From Polynucleobacter finlandensis (lineage in GTDB: Bacteria; Pseudomonadota; Gammaproteobacteria; Burkholderiales; Burkholderiaceae), in contig NZ_JACVPS010000012.1 in assembly GCF_018881755.1 (NCBI RefSeq), forward strand, positions 1-64,000: DNA of 64,000 nt, read 5' to 3'. A program made the translations under genes and the position numbers. Below are positions 25,479-34,070 of this stretch, one piece after another. Under the pieces are notes generated by a model, which worked only from the letters and a program-made list of their open reading frames with translations, ran no database searches and had not been told where the DNA came from. Numbering within the stretch: position 1 is the first letter of the stretch; the number at the start of each line of letters is the position of its first letter.

Positions 25479-25502
25479 ATTGAGGGAACAATTGAGGGAA
25501 CA
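25479..25502 (+). repeat. Perfect tandem 12-bp repeat beside the right att
   Basis: ATTGAGGGAACA at 25479-25490 and again at 25491-25502. The sequence resembles the tandem pair at 16189-16212 near the left att, in the same orientation. Candidate arm-type integrase sites. Confidence 0.65.
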
Positions 25503-25510
25503 AAAGAAAA

Positions 25511-25535
25511 AAGAGGCATTAAAGCCTCTTTTTGC
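25511..25535. terminator. Bidirectional Rho-independent terminator
   Basis: AAAAAGAGGC and GCCTCTTTTT flank a short ATTAAA-type loop. It ends the lipoprotein transcript on the plus strand and lies just downstream of tRNA-Ser on the minus strand. Confidence 0.85.
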
Positions 25536-25544
25536 TTGACATAT

Positions 25545-25634
25545 TGGCGGAAGAGGTGAGATTCGAACTCACGGAGGACTTTCATCCTCGCCAGTTTTCA
25601 AGACTGGTGCATTCAACCGCTCTGCCACTCTTCC
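25545..25634 (-). tRNA. tRNA-Ser(UGA), island integration site
   Basis: On the minus strand: acceptor GGAAGAG with CTCTTCC, anticodon stem CCAGT/ACTGG with loop CTTGAAA (anticodon TGA), a long variable arm GAGGA...TCCTC, T-loop TTCGAAT, discriminator G and encoded CCA. Its last 14 bases, 25545-25558, are duplicated at 15998-16011 at the far end of the island, so the tRNA stays complete after integration. Confidence 0.97.
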
Positions 25635-25758
25635 TATGCGTATTGAGAGCTAGATTATAAGGAAATCAGTAAGCACTTTCAGAAAAACGCATTTCTCCTG
25701 ACTTTCACGGTTTTGTTCTGTTGATTTAATGCGTCACAGTCACGTTCTATTCTGCTAA

Positions 25759-25779
25759 ACTAGTCAGATATCTAGTCAG
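25759..25779. promoter_or_regulatory. Direct repeats in the phd-vapC promoter
   Basis: CTAGTCAG occurs at 25760-25767 and 25772-25779; ACTAG and CTAGT also form an inverted pair across the middle. They lie just upstream of the antitoxin ATG and are probably the site bound by the antitoxin-toxin complex. Confidence 0.55.
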
Positions 25780-25790
25780 GAGCAATAGAC

Positions 25791-26048
25791 ATGAATAATC
25801 ATTGGGCAGTACAGGATGCCAAAGCAAAATTTAGTGAGCTACTGAATGCTTGCTTAGAACAAGGGCCTCAAGTAGTTACGAAGCGCGGTCACGAAACAGC
25901 GGTTCTCATCACCATTAAGGAGTGGAATACATTGAAAAAGTTAGCCAAACCCTCGCTTAAAACCCTTCTTCTATCAGAAGAAGCCAGAGGAGAGCTAGTT
26001 GTGCCAAAACGCGGCCAAGGCGTATCTCGCAAGCCAGTCAAACTGTGA
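25791..26048 (+). CDS. Phd/YefM family antitoxin
   Basis: 85 residues: 'WAVQDAKAKFSELLNACLEQGPQVVTKRGHETAVLITIKEWNTL' is the Phd/YefM DNA-binding fold, followed by a basic, flexible tail that would bind the toxin. By family knowledge it represses its own operon and neutralises the partner nuclease. The stop overlaps the toxin start (GTGA). An AGGAG-like site precedes the ATG. Confidence 0.92.
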   Translation: MNNHWAVQDAKAKFSELLNACLEQGPQVVTKRGHETAVLITIKEWNTLKKLAKPSLKTLLLSEEARGELVVPKRGQGVSRKPVKL

Positions 26049-26467
26049 GCACCTGTATGTACTTACTTGATACAAATATTATTTCTGAATTACGTAGACC
26101 AAAGCCACATGGAGCCGTGTTGGAGTGGTATAAAAATATTGCCGAAGAAGATCTCTACATCTCAGCAGTTTCGATAGGCGAGATTCAAGCGGGCATTGAG
26201 ATAACTCGCGAGCAAGACAAGAAAAAAGCTGAGTCTTTAGAATTATGGCTACAAAGTATTGCTAGCATTCATAATGTTTTACCAATGACTGGTACTACCT
26301 TTATCTTATGGGCAAAAATGATGCATGCCCAAGCAAATACCGTCAGAGAAGATGCCATGATTGCGGCAACAGCCATTGAAAAAAAACTGACAGTAGTTAC
26401 TCGCAACACCAAAGACTTTAAACGCTTCAGAATTCCACTACTAAACCCATTTGATGCTCTGCATTAA
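26045..26467 (+). CDS. VapC-like PIN domain toxin
   Basis: 140 residues of a PIN ribonuclease: the first acidic residue in 'LLDTNIISEL', then 'SAVSIGEIQAGIE', 'REDAMIAATAIE' and 'VVTRNTKDFKRF', giving the usual set of Asp/Glu residues that bind Mg. Toxins of this family cleave RNA, often tRNA. It starts at a GTG overlapping the antitoxin stop; an ATG four codons later is the alternative start. 'NPFD' at the C-terminus is typical of FitB-like members. Confidence 0.93.
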   Translation: MSTCMYLLDTNIISELRRPKPHGAVLEWYKNIAEEDLYISAVSIGEIQAGIEITREQDKKKAESLELWLQSIASIHNVLPMTGTTFILWAKMMHAQANTVREDAMIAATAIEKKLTVVTRNTKDFKRFRIPLLNPFDALH

Positions 26468-26472
26468 AAGCT

Positions 26473-27609
26473 TTAAAGCGAGTCTTTAATTAACATCTCT
26501 AAATGCTTAGCAATTGCTAAGCTGGAGGTTAGGCCTGGGGACTCAAAGCCATATAAATTAAAGAGGCCGTGCAAAGAGTGCTGCTGCGGGCCATCAAAAT
26601 AAAAATCCCCTGCTGACGCATTCGAGGGAACAATTTTTGCCCTCACACCAGAATAATCAGGCTGCAAAGCGCCATCTTTAAGGCCGGGCCAATAGCGACG
26701 AACCGCAGCATAAAAGCCCTCGCCTCGTTTTGAGTCAACGGTGTAGTCAATTTGATCTTCTTGCTCAATATCGAGCCATTCCACATCGGGGCCAAACTTA
26801 GCTTGTCCACCCATATCAAGAGTGAGATGCACCCCTAAGCCACCGGGCTCTGGGATTGGATAAATCAAATGACTAAATGGAGGTTTGCCTGAGAGCGAAA
26901 AGTAATTGCCCTTAGCAAAATACGCCTTCGGAATTTGCTCCTTTGCCAAGCCTTCAATTTTTTGAGCAAGCGCTGGCGCACTCATGCCTGCACAATTAAT
27001 GAGTAACTTTGTCTGAATTTGCATCCCATCGGCGCCACCAATTTCCAACTCAAAACCACCCTCTGCATCATTGCCAATGGGCTTTGCACTGATTAATGGG
27101 GATTGATAGGCAACCATGCCGCCTGCATCTTCAAAGCCACCCAATAAAGACAGCATATAACCGTGACTATCCACAATGCCAGTGGATGAAGACAGCATGG
27201 CGGCTGAACATTGCAGGTTTGGCTCCAATGCTTTAGCGGCATCCCCGGAAATCATTTTGATCTCAGGTACGCCATTATTTTGAGCTTTATAGAGAATCGC
27301 TTGCAGGTCATCGATTTGCGTTTCATCGGCAGCTACGATGAGCTTACCGTAGGCTTGAGTAGCTACTTGATGACTGCGGCAGTACTCATACAAGAGTCGA
27401 TTACCTGCAACGCAAAGCTTGGCTTTCAGAGAATCCTTGGGGTAATAGATGCCAGCATGAATCACTTCACTATTGCGAGCGCTACTGATGGTGCCAAAAG
27501 CTGCCTCACGCTCGAGCAGAATCGTCTCACGGCCTTGTAAGGCCATTTCTCGTGCAACGGCCAGCCCGACTACCCCAGCCCCTACGACGACACAGTCAAC
27601 TTGCTCCAT
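26473..27609 (-). CDS. FAD-dependent oxidoreductase, L-2-hydroxyglutarate oxidase-like
   Basis: 378 residues. 'CVVVGAGVVGLAVAREMALQG' is the dinucleotide-binding start, followed by 'EREAAFGTISSARNSEVIHAGIYYP', and near the end 'SGVRAKI' and 'NLYGFESPGLTSSLAIA' which bind FAD. This is the DAO family; the 'SSARNSEVIHAGIYY' segment resembles LhgO, which oxidises L-2-hydroxyglutarate to 2-oxoglutarate. The substrate is not certain. It is monocistronic and convergent with vapC. Confidence 0.85.
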   Translation of the reverse strand: MEQVDCVVVGAGVVGLAVAREMALQGRETILLEREAAFGTISSARNSEVIHAGIYYPKDSLKAKLCVAGNRLLYEYCRSHQVATQAYGKLIVAADETQIDDLQAILYKAQNNGVPEIKMISGDAAKALEPNLQCSAAMLSSSTGIVDSHGYMLSLLGGFEDAGGMVAYQSPLISAKPIGNDAEGGFELEIGGADGMQIQTKLLINCAGMSAPALAQKIEGLAKEQIPKAYFAKGNYFSLSGKPPFSHLIYPIPEPGGLGVHLTLDMGGQAKFGPDVEWLDIEQEDQIDYTVDSKRGEGFYAAVRRYWPGLKDGALQPDYSGVRAKIVPSNASAGDFYFDGPQQHSLHGLFNLYGFESPGLTSSLAIAKHLEMLIKDSL

Positions 27610-27709
27610 CTATTTGTCTCACCCAGTATTTATTAGTATGAATATACTGAAATCCTAACATTTTCAGTGTTTTAGAGGTTTTGTCAGCCCTTATTGATAA
27701 AATCTAGAA

Positions 27710-29218
27710 ATGTCTTCTAGACCTTTGCAAAACTCAGATTATTCGCCCAATAGCACCCATACGGCAGTTGATGTAGTGCTCGATACCGCCTACCAAAATA
27801 TCAATGCATCAGAATGGGCTGAGCTATTTGCTACTGCGAGTCAATCCAAGGTAAAAGAATTCATTGCCGATATGTTTGCTGGTAAACATGTCAATCAAAG
27901 CGAAGATCGACCCGCCCTGCATTCGGCATTACGCAATCTCTCTAAGTCACCAGTTTTAGTAGATGGGCAAGATGTGATGCCTGCCGTCTCCGAAGTATGG
28001 CAACGGATTGATGCGCTCTGTAATAAATGGGTTGGCGTTACTGATGTGATTCATATTGGCATTGGTGGCTCTGATTTTGGTCCACGCTTAGCCATTGAAG
28101 CACTGGCTCATGTCCCCGGCATTGAGAGTCGCGGCATGCGCATGCACTTCTTAGCCAACATTGATACCGCTGAGTTAGCACGCATTTTGGCGCGTGCGCA
28201 ACCCAATAGCACCCGAGTCATTATTGTTTCTAAGTCATTCACCACTTTAGAGACCACCATGAATGCCAAGGCCGTTGTAGCCTGGCTTCAGAATAGTGGT
28301 TGCACTAAGGGACAAATTGCACGCTCACTCTTTGCAGTCACAGCCAATATTCCTGCGGCTAAAGATTTTGGCATTGAGGAAGAGAATATCTACCCCTTCT
28401 GGGATTGGGTTGGTGGCCGTTACTCTGTATGGTCTGCGGTAGGACTGCCGATTGCTCTGCAATACGGCTTTAAAACTTTCCAAGACTTCTTAGCAGGCGC
28501 ACATGCGATGGACTTGCATTTTAAGAATGCACCTCTAGAAGAAAATCTACCTGTCATCATGGCCTTGACCCTGCTCTATCAGCAGGAAAAGAATAAGGTC
28601 AAGGCGTATGCTGTTATTCCTTATGCGGATGCTTTGGATTGGTTTCCGAAGTGGTTGCAACAACTCGATATGGAAAGTAATGGCAAGAGCGTAGATCGGG
28701 ATGGTAAGCCGGTAAAGCACTCTTCTCCAATTGTCTTTGGCAGCGCCGGCAGTAATGCTCAGCATTCTTACTTCCAACTCCTGCATCAAGGTACAGAAAT
28801 CATCCCCATTGACTTCATTGCTGTGCGTGAACCCATGAGTGATCGCCCAGAGGCTGTTGCGCATCACCGCATCTTGCTATCGAACTGCTTAGCTCAAGCT
28901 CAAGCACTAGCCAATGGGAAAGATGATGCCAACCCTAACAATGTTTACCCAGGCAAGCGCCCAAGCAATCTCCTGCTCCTGCCAGAGCTCAATGCGTTTT
29001 ACCTAGGCACTCTTCTTGCCCTTTATGAAAATCGTGCCGCTACACTGGGCGCCCTTTGGAATATCAATAGCTTTGATCAGCCTGGCGTTGAATACGGCAA
29101 AGTTCTAGCCAAACCAATTGAACAAGCCTTAGCCAGCAACCAAGCTGACATTGCCGCCAGCGACAATATTGATGCGGTAACTGCTGCCAGAATCAACTTC
29201 TTAAACGCAAAGAATTAA
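27710..29218 (+). CDS. pgi: Glucose-6-phosphate isomerase
   Basis: 502 residues, a little shorter than the usual ~550. PGI signatures are present: 'VIHIGIGGSDFGPRLAIEAL', 'VSKSFTTLETTMNA', 'YPFWDWVGGRYSVWSAVG' and 'HSYFQLLHQGTEIIPIDFI'. It interconverts glucose 6-phosphate and fructose 6-phosphate. It is followed by the phosphomannomutase gene after 39 bp, a pair that supports sugar-phosphate supply to cell-surface polysaccharides. Confidence 0.96.
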   Translation: MSSRPLQNSDYSPNSTHTAVDVVLDTAYQNINASEWAELFATASQSKVKEFIADMFAGKHVNQSEDRPALHSALRNLSKSPVLVDGQDVMPAVSEVWQRIDALCNKWVGVTDVIHIGIGGSDFGPRLAIEALAHVPGIESRGMRMHFLANIDTAELARILARAQPNSTRVIIVSKSFTTLETTMNAKAVVAWLQNSGCTKGQIARSLFAVTANIPAAKDFGIEEENIYPFWDWVGGRYSVWSAVGLPIALQYGFKTFQDFLAGAHAMDLHFKNAPLEENLPVIMALTLLYQQEKNKVKAYAVIPYADALDWFPKWLQQLDMESNGKSVDRDGKPVKHSSPIVFGSAGSNAQHSYFQLLHQGTEIIPIDFIAVREPMSDRPEAVAHHRILLSNCLAQAQALANGKDDANPNNVYPGKRPSNLLLLPELNAFYLGTLLALYENRAATLGALWNINSFDQPGVEYGKVLAKPIEQALASNQADIAASDNIDAVTAARINFLNAKN

Positions 29219-29257
29219 TTAATAAACCCCCCAAGCATTTTTCCTGAAGGATTTGTA

Positions 29258-30643
29258 ATGCAATTGTCTCCATCGATTTTTAAGGCTTACGATATCCGCG
29301 GCATTATTGATGAGACTTTAGATCCCTCAATCGCCAAACTGATCGGTCAAGCTTTTGGCACTGAAATGCGTGAACTGGGTGAGACCGACATCGTGATTGG
29401 TCGTGACGGACGCTTATCTGGCCCTAGCCTGATTGAAGCACTGACTGAAGGTTTACTCTCTACCGGCATTAACGTCATTGATTTGGGGATGGTGGCAACA
29501 CCGATGGTTTACTTTGCTGCCAACCACACGATTGATGGCAAGACCCCTCAGTCTGGGATCATGATTACCGGTAGCCATAACCCGCCTAATTACAACGGCT
29601 TCAAGATGGTCTTGGGTACCGCTGCTATTTATGGAGAGCAGATTCAAGATCTGCGCAAACGCATCGAAGCCAAGAAATTTGTCACGGGCCAAGGCACGCG
29701 CAGCACTTTCGATATTTTTCCGATGTACCTCAAGTACATCGTTGGCGATATCAAGCTCGCTCGCCCGATGAAAATAGCAGTCGATTGCGGCAATGGTGTT
29801 GGTGGTGCATTTGCCGGTAAGTTATTTAGGGCCTTAGGCTGTGAAGTCCAGGAGTTGTTCTGTGAAGTCGATGGTCATTTTCCGAATCACCATCCAGACC
29901 CAGCCCATATTGAGAACTTACAAGATCTCATTCAGAACCTACAGACTACCGATAATGAATTAGGTCTCGCCTTTGATGGTGATGCTGATCGTTTGGGTGT
30001 TGTCACCAAGGATGGTCAAGTGATTTTCCCGGACCGTCAGATGATGCTCTTTGCTAAAGATGTTCTGTCCAGAAATCCTGGCGGCCAGATTATTTATGAT
30101 GTGAAGTGCACCCGTAACCTGGCTACCTTTGTTAAAGAACATGGTGGCGTGCCACTGATGTGGAAAACCGGTCACTCCTTAGTCAAAGCTAAGTTAAAAG
30201 AAACTGGCGCTCCACTCGCTGGTGAGATGAGTGGTCATATCTTCTTCAAAGACCGTTGGTTTGGATTTGATGATGGCCTCTACACTGGTACTCGCTTGTT
30301 AGAAATCCTCAGCAAAGAAAAGAATCCGAGCGACACCCTCAACAATCTACCTAACGCAATTTGCACCCCTGAATTACAACTCGCGTGCGCTGAAGGTGAA
30401 CCATTTGCATTGCTAGAAACCATTAAAGCCAATGCCACGTTCCCCACTTCTGAGTCTATTAATACGATTGATGGAGTACGTGTGGAGTACGCCGATGGCT
30501 TTGGCCTAGCTAGACCATCCAATACCACTCCAGTGGTAGTCATGCGTTTTGAGGCAGATAGTGAGGAGGCAATTAAGAGAATCCAGGCGGAATTCAAGGC
30601 TGTGCTGTTGGCTGCGAAGCCAGGGGCAAAGCTGCCGTTCTAA
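29258..30643 (+). CDS. Phosphomannomutase/phosphoglucomutase
   Basis: 461 residues of the alpha-D-phosphohexomutase family, in four domains: 'FKAYDIRGIIDETLD' at the N-terminus, the phosphoserine loop 'GIMITGSHNPPNYNGFK', the metal loop 'AFDGDADRLGVV', the sugar-binding 'GEMSGHIFFKDR', and the phosphate-binding tail 'RPSNTTPVVVMRFEA'. It resembles AlgC/ManB and probably converts mannose-6-P or glucose-6-P to the 1-phosphates for LPS or capsule synthesis. Confidence 0.93.
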   Translation: MQLSPSIFKAYDIRGIIDETLDPSIAKLIGQAFGTEMRELGETDIVIGRDGRLSGPSLIEALTEGLLSTGINVIDLGMVATPMVYFAANHTIDGKTPQSGIMITGSHNPPNYNGFKMVLGTAAIYGEQIQDLRKRIEAKKFVTGQGTRSTFDIFPMYLKYIVGDIKLARPMKIAVDCGNGVGGAFAGKLFRALGCEVQELFCEVDGHFPNHHPDPAHIENLQDLIQNLQTTDNELGLAFDGDADRLGVVTKDGQVIFPDRQMMLFAKDVLSRNPGGQIIYDVKCTRNLATFVKEHGGVPLMWKTGHSLVKAKLKETGAPLAGEMSGHIFFKDRWFGFDDGLYTGTRLLEILSKEKNPSDTLNNLPNAICTPELQLACAEGEPFALLETIKANATFPTSESINTIDGVRVEYADGFGLARPSNTTPVVVMRFEADSEEAIKRIQAEFKAVLLAAKPGAKLPF

Positions 30644-30945
30644 AAACCCACTTTGCTTACTTACATATTAACGATCTCTCAAATACTCTTTAAATGATGT
30701 AATTGAGGGTGATCAATAAATAAATTTTCCAAATCATTCTTGGTCCCAAAGGTATTCAAACTTTATTAATGCCTACAACCTTATAACCGAGAAAGAAGTT
30801 TTGCCACTGGACAAGTGGAGAACCCTCTGAAGCCCTTAACCCAATTGCACCTCTTTTGAGTTAAACCCTCCAAGAGCCTAGAAGTAAACATGGCCACAAA
30901 AATCAAAAATTACACGAAAATACCCTCTCTCGATTAAGATTTCGT
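30644..30945. other. Gene-free gap before nadA
   Basis: 302 bp without a credible gene. It should contain the nadA promoter, but I see no clear riboswitch, tRNA or long inverted repeat. Confidence 0.5.
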
Positions 30946-32073
30946 ATGAATTCAACCATTAGCACCTCCATTGCGTTTGACTACCCCCAGCAAAATGCGG
31001 AAGGGACAACCTGCACCGCTCAAGCCTGGGCCAAAACCCCCGCTCATTTGGGTGATTCTGAAAAAGCTACTGTGATTGCGCGCATTAAACAGCTCTTGAT
31101 AGAGAAAGATGCCGCTTTAGTGGCTCACTACTATGTCGATGGGGATATTCAGGATCTCGCAATGGAGACTGGTGGCTATGTTGCTGACTCATTAGAAATG
31201 GCACGCTTTGGCAAAAATCATCCTGCCAAGAACCTGATTGTTGCGGGCGTACGCTTCATGGGAGAGTCCGCCAAGATTCTCAGTCCCGAGAAGCGCGTGT
31301 TTATGCCGGATTTAGATGCAACTTGCTCTTTAGATTTAGGTTGTGATGCTACTGACTTTGCTGCGTTTAGATCTTTACATCCTGATCGGGTAGTCGTTGT
31401 CTATGCCAACACCAGCGCAGCTGTCAAAGCACAAGCAGATTGGATGGTCACCAGTTCATGTGCATTAGCGATCGTTCATCAACTCAAGCTTGAGGGTAAA
31501 AAAATTCTGTGGGCACCTGATCGTCATTTGGGCCGCTATATCCAAGAGCAAACTGGTGCCGATATGTTGTTATGGAATGGCGCTTGCATTGTTCATGATG
31601 AATTTAAAGCAGTCGAGTTACAACTTTTGAAGGCTGCCCATCCAAAAGCCATGATTTTGGTTCACCCAGAATCACCTCAAGCAGTCGTAGAACTTGCCGA
31701 TGTTGTAGGCTCTACCTCTGCCATGATTAAAGCGGTGGTTGAAGGCTCTGCTACTGAATACATCGTAGCCACTGACAAGGGCATCTTGCATCGCATGCGC
31801 CAACTTGCCCCCAATAAGAAACTGATTGAAGCTCCTACTGCAGGCAATAGCGCGACCTGCAAAAGTTGCGCCCACTGTCCTTGGATGGCAATGAATGGTT
31901 TACAAGGGATCTTGGCTTGCCTAGAAAACGCTTCTGGTGAAATCTTCATCGAAGAACCCACTCGAATCAAGGCGCTGGGCTGTATTGAGCGGATGCTGGA
32001 CTTCACAACTAACCATCCTAATCTCCTAGCAAAAGCCCAGCATGGCTTTGTGAAAAACATTGGTGCAGCTTAA
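30946..32073 (+). CDS. nadA: Quinolinate synthase A
   Basis: 375 residues. '[35 protein letters not shown]' and '[23 protein letters not shown]' are typical of NadA, with cluster ligands in '[12 protein letters not shown]' and '[16 protein letters not shown]'. It condenses iminoaspartate with dihydroxyacetone phosphate to quinolinate using a [4Fe-4S] cluster. It is 5 bp upstream of nadC; nadB lies 1.1 kb beyond on the other strand, so the three de novo NAD genes are together. Confidence 0.96.
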   Translation: MNSTISTSIAFDYPQQNAEGTTCTAQAWAKTPAHLGDSEKATVIARIKQLLIEKDAALVAHYYVDGDIQDLAMETGGYVADSLEMARFGKNHPAKNLIVAGVRFMGESAKILSPEKRVFMPDLDATCSLDLGCDATDFAAFRSLHPDRVVVVYANTSAAVKAQADWMVTSSCALAIVHQLKLEGKKILWAPDRHLGRYIQEQTGADMLLWNGACIVHDEFKAVELQLLKAAHPKAMILVHPESPQAVVELADVVGSTSAMIKAVVEGSATEYIVATDKGILHRMRQLAPNKKLIEAPTAGNSATCKSCAHCPWMAMNGLQGILACLENASGEIFIEEPTRIKALGCIERMLDFTTNHPNLLAKAQHGFVKNIGAA

Positions 32074-32078
32074 AAAAT

Positions 32079-32933
32079 ATGTTTGATTACAACGAAACCT
32101 TAGAGCAAGCCCGTCAACGCAATATTCATGATGCGCTGATGGAGGATATTGGTCAGAATGATTGGACGGCTAAGTTGGTACCCAATAAGTCCGTGCAAGC
32201 ACAGCTCATCGTGCGTCAAGCAGCAGTGCTCTGTGGTGTTGACTGGTTCGAAGGCACGCTCAAGAAATTAGATCCGAATGCAACCGTCACTTGGCACTAC
32301 ATGGAGGGCGATATGATGGCGCCCGATACCAAAGTCTGCGACATTACAGCTGATTCAAGAGCTCTACTCTCTGCTGAACGCCCTTGCATTAACTTTCTGC
32401 AAACCTTATCTTGGACTGCCAGCATTACCCGCCAACATGTTGATGCGATTGCAGGGGCAAGCCCAAATCCTCAGGGTTGCGCTGTATTAGATACGCGCAA
32501 AACTATTCCTGGATTACGTCAGGCGCAAAAGTATGCAGTGCGAGTTGGCGGTGGCCAAAATCAACGCCTTGCCTTATGGCACGGCATTCTGATTAAGGAG
32601 AATCATATTGCTGCTGCCGGTGGCATTGCTGCTGCACTCAAAGCTGCAGCAGAATTACATTCTGGGGTGGATATTCAGATTGAAGTAGAAAGCTTTGCGG
32701 AGCTACAAGAAGCTCTAGCTGCAGGTGCAAAAAGCATCTTGATTGATAACTTCACTACCGAGCAAATGAAAGAGGCCGTTACCTTTACTGCTGGCCGCGC
32801 TCTGCTAGAAGCTTCCGGTGGAATTAACTTAGATCAGATGCGAGCAATTGCTGCTACGGGTGTTGATCGCATCTCCCTTGGAAAGCTCACCAAGGATGTC
32901 AATGCGGTGGATTTTTCAATGCGCATTTTGTAG
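32079..32933 (+). CDS. nadC: Nicotinate-nucleotide pyrophosphorylase (carboxylating)
   Basis: 284 residues. 'VLDTRKTIPGLRQAQKYAVRVGGGQNQR' followed by 'LWHGILIKENHI', 'IQIEVESFAEL' and 'LLEASGGINLDQMRAIAATGVDRISLG' are QAPRTase signatures. It turns quinolinate and PRPP into nicotinate mononucleotide. Second gene of the nadA-nadC operon; it runs convergent with the toxin-antitoxin pair that follows. Confidence 0.97.
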   Translation: MFDYNETLEQARQRNIHDALMEDIGQNDWTAKLVPNKSVQAQLIVRQAAVLCGVDWFEGTLKKLDPNATVTWHYMEGDMMAPDTKVCDITADSRALLSAERPCINFLQTLSWTASITRQHVDAIAGASPNPQGCAVLDTRKTIPGLRQAQKYAVRVGGGQNQRLALWHGILIKENHIAAAGGIAAALKAAAELHSGVDIQIEVESFAELQEALAAGAKSILIDNFTTEQMKEAVTFTAGRALLEASGGINLDQMRAIAATGVDRISLGKLTKDVNAVDFSMRIL

Positions 32934-32950
32934 TGCTTTCAAAATAATAA

Positions 32951-33289
32951 TCAAAATAGTAGGGCCTGGACTCCCCTAACTTCTATCACTTGAAGTAACT
33001 TTGCTGCAGCTCCGCTAGGGTGCTTACCAGAACTAGGAGACTCCCACTTCTGAACGGTTGAAACACTCACATTCAAGAGGGATGCAAAAATAGATTGGCT
33101 CATCTTGGCTTGACGGATACGTATATTCGTCACCTTTCTTGGGGTGAAGATCGGCGGCTTTTCCAAACACAAGGCCTTCATTTTGGCAAAGTCATGTTTA
33201 GTTAATAAGCCACAACCATCAAGGGCTTCTGCCATCTCTAAAAGCTCGTCTAGCACTCTTTTTTCTTCTGCTTTTAATTTTTTAATCAT
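32951..33289 (-). CDS. HigA/NadS-like helix-turn-helix antitoxin
   Basis: 112 residues: a helical N-terminal half and a C-terminal XRE domain ('IRIRQAKMSQSIFASLLNVSVSTVQKWESPSSGKHPSGAAAKLLQVI'). This arrangement is common in antitoxins encoded after a RelE-like toxin. It overlaps the toxin gene by 8 bp. It probably represses the pair through the CTATAA-TTATAG palindrome upstream of the toxin. Confidence 0.87.
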   Translation of the reverse strand: MIKKLKAEEKRVLDELLEMAEALDGCGLLTKHDFAKMKALCLEKPPIFTPRKVTNIRIRQAKMSQSIFASLLNVSVSTVQKWESPSSGKHPSGAAAKLLQVIEVRGVQALLF

Positions 33290-33668
33290 TGCAAATTAAC
33301 TCCTTTAATATCCCCGCATCAACTAAATCTTGTAATTTAGATCGATCAGCTTTTTCAAATGTCTTGGCAAGGATAATTGCAGCTGTTTGCTCATTATTAG
33401 TAAAGTCAGACCCTGAGTCACTCTTCTCTCTGCCAACAATAAAAATAATTGCATCCCTATTTTTCTTTGCCACAATCGTACGAATACTTCCACTTTTCCC
33501 TTGGCCTAAGATTGGTATTCTCTTTTTGCATACCCCTCCCCCTAAATCAGCCTCGTAATATTCGAGTTCAATCTCTCTTGCTGCTTTACACAACTGTGTT
33601 GAGCTGACAATTTTTTTCGCCCATCGGTCAAATGTTTTGGTTTTCATGACAATTTTCTTCATAACCAA
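33282..33668 (-). CDS. RelE/HigB-like toxin
   Basis: Up to 128 residues. 'FDRWAKKIVSSTQLCKAAREIELEYYEADLGGGVCKKRIPILGQGKSGSIRTIVAKK' and 'AIFIVGREKSD'-like text match the RelE-fold toxins that have 'GQGKSGGyRt' in the core (PF06296-type). They cut mRNA on the ribosome. The start could be ATG 33668 or one of the two in-frame ATGs within seven codons downstream. First gene of the pair. Confidence 0.87.
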   Translation of the reverse strand: MVMKKIVMKTKTFDRWAKKIVSSTQLCKAAREIELEYYEADLGGGVCKKRIPILGQGKSGSIRTIVAKKNRDAIIFIVGREKSDSGSDFTNNEQTAAIILAKTFEKADRSKLQDLVDAGILKELICND

Positions 33669-33692
33669 AATATTAAACTATTGCACTGAGTG

Positions 33693-33706
33693 CTATAACA
33701 TTATAG
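33693..33706. promoter_or_regulatory. Palindromic operator/promoter of the toxin-antitoxin pair
   Basis: CTATAA-CA-TTATAG is a perfect inverted repeat 24 bp upstream of the toxin ATG. Read on the minus strand it contains TATAAT, so it probably overlaps the -10 box and serves as operator. Confidence 0.6.
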
Positions 33707-33791
33707 TCGGCAATGATTTAAGGTTGTTTATCAGTTGTTTTTATACAAAAATAATCAGCTAGACCAACAGTAAAAGAAAAGAGGACAGCAG

Positions 33792-34064
33792 TTGAGTAAA
33801 AAATCAAAAAATATGAAAGAAGAATGGGTTGATCCAGATGACGCACCAGAAGCAGATGAAGAGTGGTTCAAAAATGCCCACGTCTATATTGGTGACACCC
33901 TCATCAAAAGAGGTGTTGGTCGCCCACCAATTAAAAATGCAAAGGAAATGCTTAGCCTTAGATTAGATTCTGATGTGTTAGAAAAATTACGTGCAAGTGG
34001 TAAGGGATGGCAAACCCGCTTAAGCAAACATATAAAAGAGGCAGTTCTAAAAGGCTCTCTGTAA
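33792..34064 (+). CDS. BrnA-like antitoxin without a BrnT partner
   Basis: 90 residues: 'WVDPDDAPEADEEWFKNAHVYIGDTLIKRGVGRPP' and 'LSLRLDSDVLEKLRASGKGWQTRLSKHIKEAV' match the BrnA family (ribbon-helix-helix with the 'GRP' and 'GWQTR' motifs). BrnA normally neutralises the BrnT ribonuclease encoded just upstream, but no BrnT-like frame exists here. The start is TTG 33792, supported by GAGGA six bases before it; ATG 33813 is the alternative. It may be an orphan or a regulator. Confidence 0.83.
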   Translation: MSKKSKNMKEEWVDPDDAPEADEEWFKNAHVYIGDTLIKRGVGRPPIKNAKEMLSLRLDSDVLEKLRASGKGWQTRLSKHIKEAVLKGSL

Positions 34065-34070
34065 ATCGAT

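Larger units (their letters stand above)
15998..25558. mobile_element. Genomic island at tRNA-Ser(UGA), P4-type integrase, about 9.5 kb
   Basis: TGGCGGAAGAGGTG occurs at 15998-16011 and again at 25545-25558, where it is the exact 3' end (with CCA) of tRNA-Ser. A P4-type integrase lies just inside the left copy. Between the copies are an AlpA-like regulator, a HUH Rep-like protein, an HGG-motif protein, an XRE regulator and many genes I do not recognise; no housekeeping gene is included. Composition is visibly more AT-rich than the flanks. The island looks intact and able to excise; there are no capsid or conjugation genes. Confidence 0.88.
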
